Source: Paludibacterium sp. (GTDB taxonomy: Bacteria > Pseudomonadota > Gammaproteobacteria > Burkholderiales > Chromobacteriaceae). Taken from it: a DNA stretch of 64,000 nucleotides. A program made the translations under genes and the position numbers. This document shows positions 61,150 through 64,000 of this stretch, piece after piece (positions within the stretch are counted from its first letter, which is position 1; every line of letters starts with the position of its first letter). The DNA is taken from the NCBI RefSeq assembly GCF_019232825.1, contig NZ_JAFAND010000050.1, positions 1-64,000 on the forward strand. Reading direction: 5' to 3'. The notes beneath the pieces were generated by a model. The model saw nothing but the letters and a program-made list of their open reading frames with translations, was not told where the DNA came from and ran no database searches.

Positions 61150-61739
61150 GCTGACAGGGTCCCCTTGGTCGACGGCGTGGCGCCCCCTAGACGCTCGTCA
61201 ATCTCACAGGCCATACGCAGCGCGCGACCGAACGCCTTGAAGATGGTTTCGGCTTGATGGTGCGCATTGACGCCGCGTAGATTGTCGACGTGCAAGGTCA
61301 CCATCGCATGGTTGACGAAGCCGTGAAAAAATTCGGAAAACAGATCGACGTCGAACTGGCCGATCGCGGCGCGGGTGTACTCGACCGCGTAGGTCAGGCC
61401 CGGGCGACCGGACAAATCGATCACCACGCGCGACAGCGCCTCGTCGAGCGGCACATAGGCATGCCCATAACGGCGAATGCCCTTTTTGTCGCCGATGGCG
61501 CGCGCGAAGGCCTGGCCAAGCGTGATGCCGATATCCTCGACCGTATGGTGAGCGTCGATGTGCAGGTCGCCCTCGGCGTGGATATCGAGATCGACCAAGC
61601 CATGACGGGCGACCTGATCGAGCATGTGGTCGAGAAACGGCACGCCGGTCTGTAACTTGGCCTGCCCGCTACCGTCCAGATCGAGGGTCACGGTAATGCG
61701 GGTTTCCAGGGTATTGCGGGTAACGGTGGCTGTTCGCAT
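61146..61739 (-). CDS. hisB: Imidazoleglycerol-phosphate dehydratase (197 aa)
   Basis: The pattern [40 protein letters not shown] and [20 protein letters not shown] then VNAHHQAE gives the metal-binding His and Glu residues of the dehydratase. It lacks the phosphatase domain that E. coli HisB carries, so it is the monofunctional type. hisC ends 3 bp upstream. Confidence 0.96.
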   Translation of the reverse strand: MRTATVTRNTLETRITVTLDLDGSGQAKLQTGVPFLDHMLDQVARHGLVDLDIHAEGDLHIDAHHTVEDIGITLGQAFARAIGDKKGIRRYGHAYVPLDEALSRVVIDLSGRPGLTYAVEYTRAAIGQFDVDLFSEFFHGFVNHAMVTLHVDNLRGVNAHHQAETIFKAFGRALRMACEIDERLGGATPSTKGTLSA

Positions 61740-61742
61740 GGT

Positions 61743-62813
61743 TTATTCGAAGTAGGCGGTCAAGGCGGCCAAAACCGCGTCGTTTTCTTCTGGCGCGCCG
61801 ATGGTGATACGCAGACAGTTCTCCAGCAACGGGTGGCTGCCATGCAGATTCTTGATCAAAATGCCGGCTTGTTTCAGATAGGCAAACAGCGCGTTGGCAT
61901 CCGGCACCCTCGCGGTGATGAAATTGGCCTCGCTCGGAAACTGGGTCACCGCCGGGAAGGCGGCCAGCCGGTCGGCCACGCGCGCGCGCTCCTGACACAA
62001 TTCGCGCGCCTGGCCGTCGAACACCGCGCGGTGCTCAAGCACGAAGCGCGCGGTTTCCTGAGTCAGCACGTTGACGTTGTAGGGCGGCCGCACCTTGTTG
62101 ATCGCCTCGATCCAAGCGGGGGTCGAAGCGGCATAGCCGAGGCGGATGCCGGCCAAGCCGATCTTCGACAGCGTGCGCATCACCAGCAGGTGCTCGACCT
62201 TGCCGGCCAACGGCATCAAGCTATCACTAGCAAAAGCTTGATAGGCTTCATCAACCACCACCAAGCCGGTCGCGGCGTCGAGAATGGCCTCGATGTCGGC
62301 GCGCGCAAAGCGGTTGCCGGTCGGATTGTTCGGATAAGCAATGAAAATCACCGCCGGCTGCTGCTCGCGGATCGCCGCCAGCACGCGCGGCAGGTCCAGA
62401 CTGAAATCCGGATTGAGCGCAATACCGGCATAGTCGACGCGCGAGAACTGCGCGTTGAGCCGGTACATGACGAACGAGGGTTCAAACGCCATCAGCTTGG
62501 CGCCGGGCTTAGCCAACGCCTGAGTAATCAGCGTGATGATCTCGTCCGAGCCGTTGCCGAGCAGCACCTCCGCTTCGGGCGGAATCGCAAAGCAATCCGC
62601 CAGCTGCGCCTTGAGGCCGTTGCCGGCCGGGTCCGGATAGCGGTTGAGCAGCACGTCGGACAAGCGCCGTCCCAGTTCGCTGCGCAATGCCGGCGGCAGA
62701 CGAAACGGATTCTCCATGGCGTCGAGCTTGATGTAGCCAGTCGCGTCTGCCACGTGGTAAGCCGGCATCTCAAGGATTTCCGGGCGGATCAGGTGTGCGG
62801 CGGATCGTTTCAT
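61743..62813 (-). CDS. hisC: Histidinol-phosphate aminotransferase (356 aa)
   Basis: The pyridoxal-phosphate lysine lies in LVMRTLSKIGLAGIRLGYAA, and the N-terminal LDAMENPFRLPPALRSELGR with NGSDEIITLITQA is typical of class-I/II HisC. The enzyme transfers the amino group to imidazole acetol phosphate. Length is normal. hisD ends 62 bp before its start. Confidence 0.95.
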   Translation of the reverse strand: MKRSAAHLIRPEILEMPAYHVADATGYIKLDAMENPFRLPPALRSELGRRLSDVLLNRYPDPAGNGLKAQLADCFAIPPEAEVLLGNGSDEIITLITQALAKPGAKLMAFEPSFVMYRLNAQFSRVDYAGIALNPDFSLDLPRVLAAIREQQPAVIFIAYPNNPTGNRFARADIEAILDAATGLVVVDEAYQAFASDSLMPLAGKVEHLLVMRTLSKIGLAGIRLGYAASTPAWIEAINKVRPPYNVNVLTQETARFVLEHRAVFDGQARELCQERARVADRLAAFPAVTQFPSEANFITARVPDANALFAYLKQAGILIKNLHGSHPLLENCLRITIGAPEENDAVLAALTAYFE

Positions 62814-62875
62814 ATTCTCGGTTCTGGCCCGCCATGGACGAGGCAGGCATTCCTCAATTATATGTCATTAAATCA

Positions 62876-64000
62876 TCATGTGTCGGCAGACGGCAGGCGC
62901 AGTTCGGCGGCGCGCGCATGCGCGGTCAGCCCCTCGCCGTGCGCCAGCGTCGAGGCGATCGGCCCCAGTGTTGCCGCGCCGGCGGCCGACACCCGGATCA
63001 GACTCGTGCGCTTCTGGAAATCGTAAACGCCAAGCGGGCTTGCGAAGCGCGCGGTACGCGAGGTCGGCAGCACGTGGTTCGGCCCGGCGCAATAATCGCC
63101 CAGGCTCTCCGAGGTGAAGCGTCCGAGGAAGATGGCGCCGGCGTGGCGCAGCTTAGGCAGCCAAGCGCCCGGTTCGGCCACCGACAGCTCCAAGTGCTCC
63201 GGCGCGATACGGTTGGCGATCTCGCACGCTTCCTCCAGGTCGCGTACCTGGATCAGCGCGCCGCGGCCGGACAGCGACGCCACGATGATGTCTCGCCGCG
63301 GCATGGTCTCGATCAGGCGCGCCATGCTGGCCTCGACGCGGCCGATGAAATCCCGCGACGGCGACAGCAGGATGGCCTGGGCGATTTCGTCATGCTCGGC
63401 CTGGCTGAACAGGTCCATGGCGATCCAATCCGGATCGGTCTCGCCATCGCAAATCACCAGAATTTCGGACGGGCCGGCCACCATGTCGATGCCGACCACA
63501 CCGAACACGCGCCGCTTGGCCGCCGCCACCCAGGCGTTGCCTGGGCCTGTGATCTTGTCCACCTGCGGCACCGTCTCGGTGCCGTAGGCCAGCGCCGCTA
63601 CCGCCTGCGCCCCGCCGATGGTGAATACGCGGTCGACGCCGGCGAGGTACGCCGCCGCGAGCACCAGATCGTTGCGTTCGCCGCCCGGCGTCGGCACCAC
63701 CATGATGATTTCGCCCACCCCGGCCACCTTGGCCGGCAGCGCGTTCATCAGCACCGAGCTGGGATAGGCCGCCTTGCCGCCCGGCACGTAGATGCCGACG
63801 CGGTCGAGCGCGGTGACCTGTTGGCCGAGCAGCGTGCCGTCCTCTTCGGTATACGACCAGGATTCCAGGCGCTGATGCTCGTGATAGCGGCGCACCCGCG
63901 CCGCCGCCGCTTCCAGCGCCTGGCGCTGTGCCCCAGGCAGCCGGGCATGCGCCGCCGCCAACTCGTCGCGGCTCAGGGTCAGATCGGCCATCGTCCGCGC
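62876..64000 (-). CDS. hisD: Histidinol dehydrogenase (N-terminus cut by window edge)
   Basis: About 374 of roughly 430 residues are visible, and the frame runs open to the window edge, so the first 55-60 residues are missing. [40 protein letters not shown] and [20 protein letters not shown] then [14 protein letters not shown] are hallmark blocks, with the zinc ligands in [15 protein letters not shown] and the catalytic [16 protein letters not shown] region. It performs the last two steps to histidine. It is the first his gene visible of the operon. An ATG at 63991 is inside the gene and not the start. Confidence 0.95.
   Translation of the reverse strand, partial: ARTMADLTLSRDELAAAHARLPGAQRQALEAAAARVRRYHEHQRLESWSYTEEDGTLLGQQVTALDRVGIYVPGGKAAYPSSVLMNALPAKVAGVGEIIMVVPTPGGERNDLVLAAAYLAGVDRVFTIGGAQAVAALAYGTETVPQVDKITGPGNAWVAAAKRRVFGVVGIDMVAGPSEILVICDGETDPDWIAMDLFSQAEHDEIAQAILLSPSRDFIGRVEASMARLIETMPRRDIIVASLSGRGALIQVRDLEEACEIANRIAPEHLELSVAEPGAWLPKLRHAGAIFLGRFTSESLGDYCAGPNHVLPTSRTARFASPLGVYDFQKRTSLIRVSAAGAATLGPIASTLAHGEGLTAHARAAELRLPSADT

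Noticed and set aside
1..64000. CRISPR arrays, tRNA and rRNA genes
   Set aside because: No regularly spaced repeats with spacers, and no tRNA or rRNA consensus blocks were noticed on either strand.

Overview
The window is GC-rich chromosomal DNA of a Gram-negative betaproteobacterium, most likely a Neisseriales/Chromobacteriaceae relative. This is an inference from the his-HIT-tatABC-DUF2069 gene order, the protein styles, the mix of sensory and detoxification genes, and the absence of plasmid or phage structural genes. No rRNA, tRNA or CRISPR array was seen. Coding density is high, and many neighbouring genes overlap by 4 bp.

Layout. 1-3.6 kb: two GGDEF cyclases flank a small putative copper operon with CsoR-like operators. 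3.7-5.6 kb: arsR-arsC-acr3 arsenic operon. 5.6-9.6 kb: GlxA-type regulator, nitrilase, tautomerase and a split CHR chromate transporter. 9.7-12.5 kb: LysR regulator, REP/BIME repeats, an 85-aa orphan and a DUF2239-DUF1330-like pair under twin palindromes. 12.7-14.1 kb: soluble chemoreceptor. 14.2-16.3 kb: an AbiEi/AbiEii-like type IV toxin-antitoxin pair with two matching palindromic operators. 16.4-26.7 kb: FadL-type porin, TetR, then a redox/detoxification block (LysR, SDRs, quinone reductase, tautomerase, nitronate monooxygenase, FrnE-like thioredoxin-fold protein, Spy-like protein, TauE). 26.7-31.8 kb: accessory segment with an orphan PD-(D/E)XK protein, an AT-rich islet (unknown gene, metallophosphoesterase, VUT/YhhQ-type transporter, XRE-S24 regulator), an ORF broken by an amber codon and a truncated phosphoribosyltransferase.

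31.8-36.8 kb: metabolic and regulatory genes. 36.8-40 kb: two PAS-containing chemoreceptors (Aer-like and BdlA-like). 40.1-45.6 kb: trehalose system treR-treB-treC, with an ISL3-family insertion sequence (perfect 8-bp target duplication) between treR and the twin TreR operators. 45.6-47.1 kb: MarR and a divergent EamA exporter sharing three operator copies. 47.2-47.8 kb: a well-formed cobalamin riboswitch directly upstream of a PAAR-like gene, an unexpected pairing. 47.8-49.5 kb: YjeM/GadC-type amino acid permease with a long leader. 50.2-54.5 kb: DUF6502, a FecR-domain protein with a barrel-like C-terminus, and a TPR/outer-membrane beta-barrel protein that seems to start at a non-AUG codon. 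54.6-64 kb: TatD hydrolase, hypothetical protein, and the long minus-strand operon hisD-C-B-H-A-F-I-E, HIT, tatA-B-C, DUF2069.

The candidates for new biology are the DUF6502/FecR/TPR-barrel operon, the riboswitch-PAAR pairing, the AT-rich islet at 27.7-30.4 kb and the AbiE-like pair with its twin operators.
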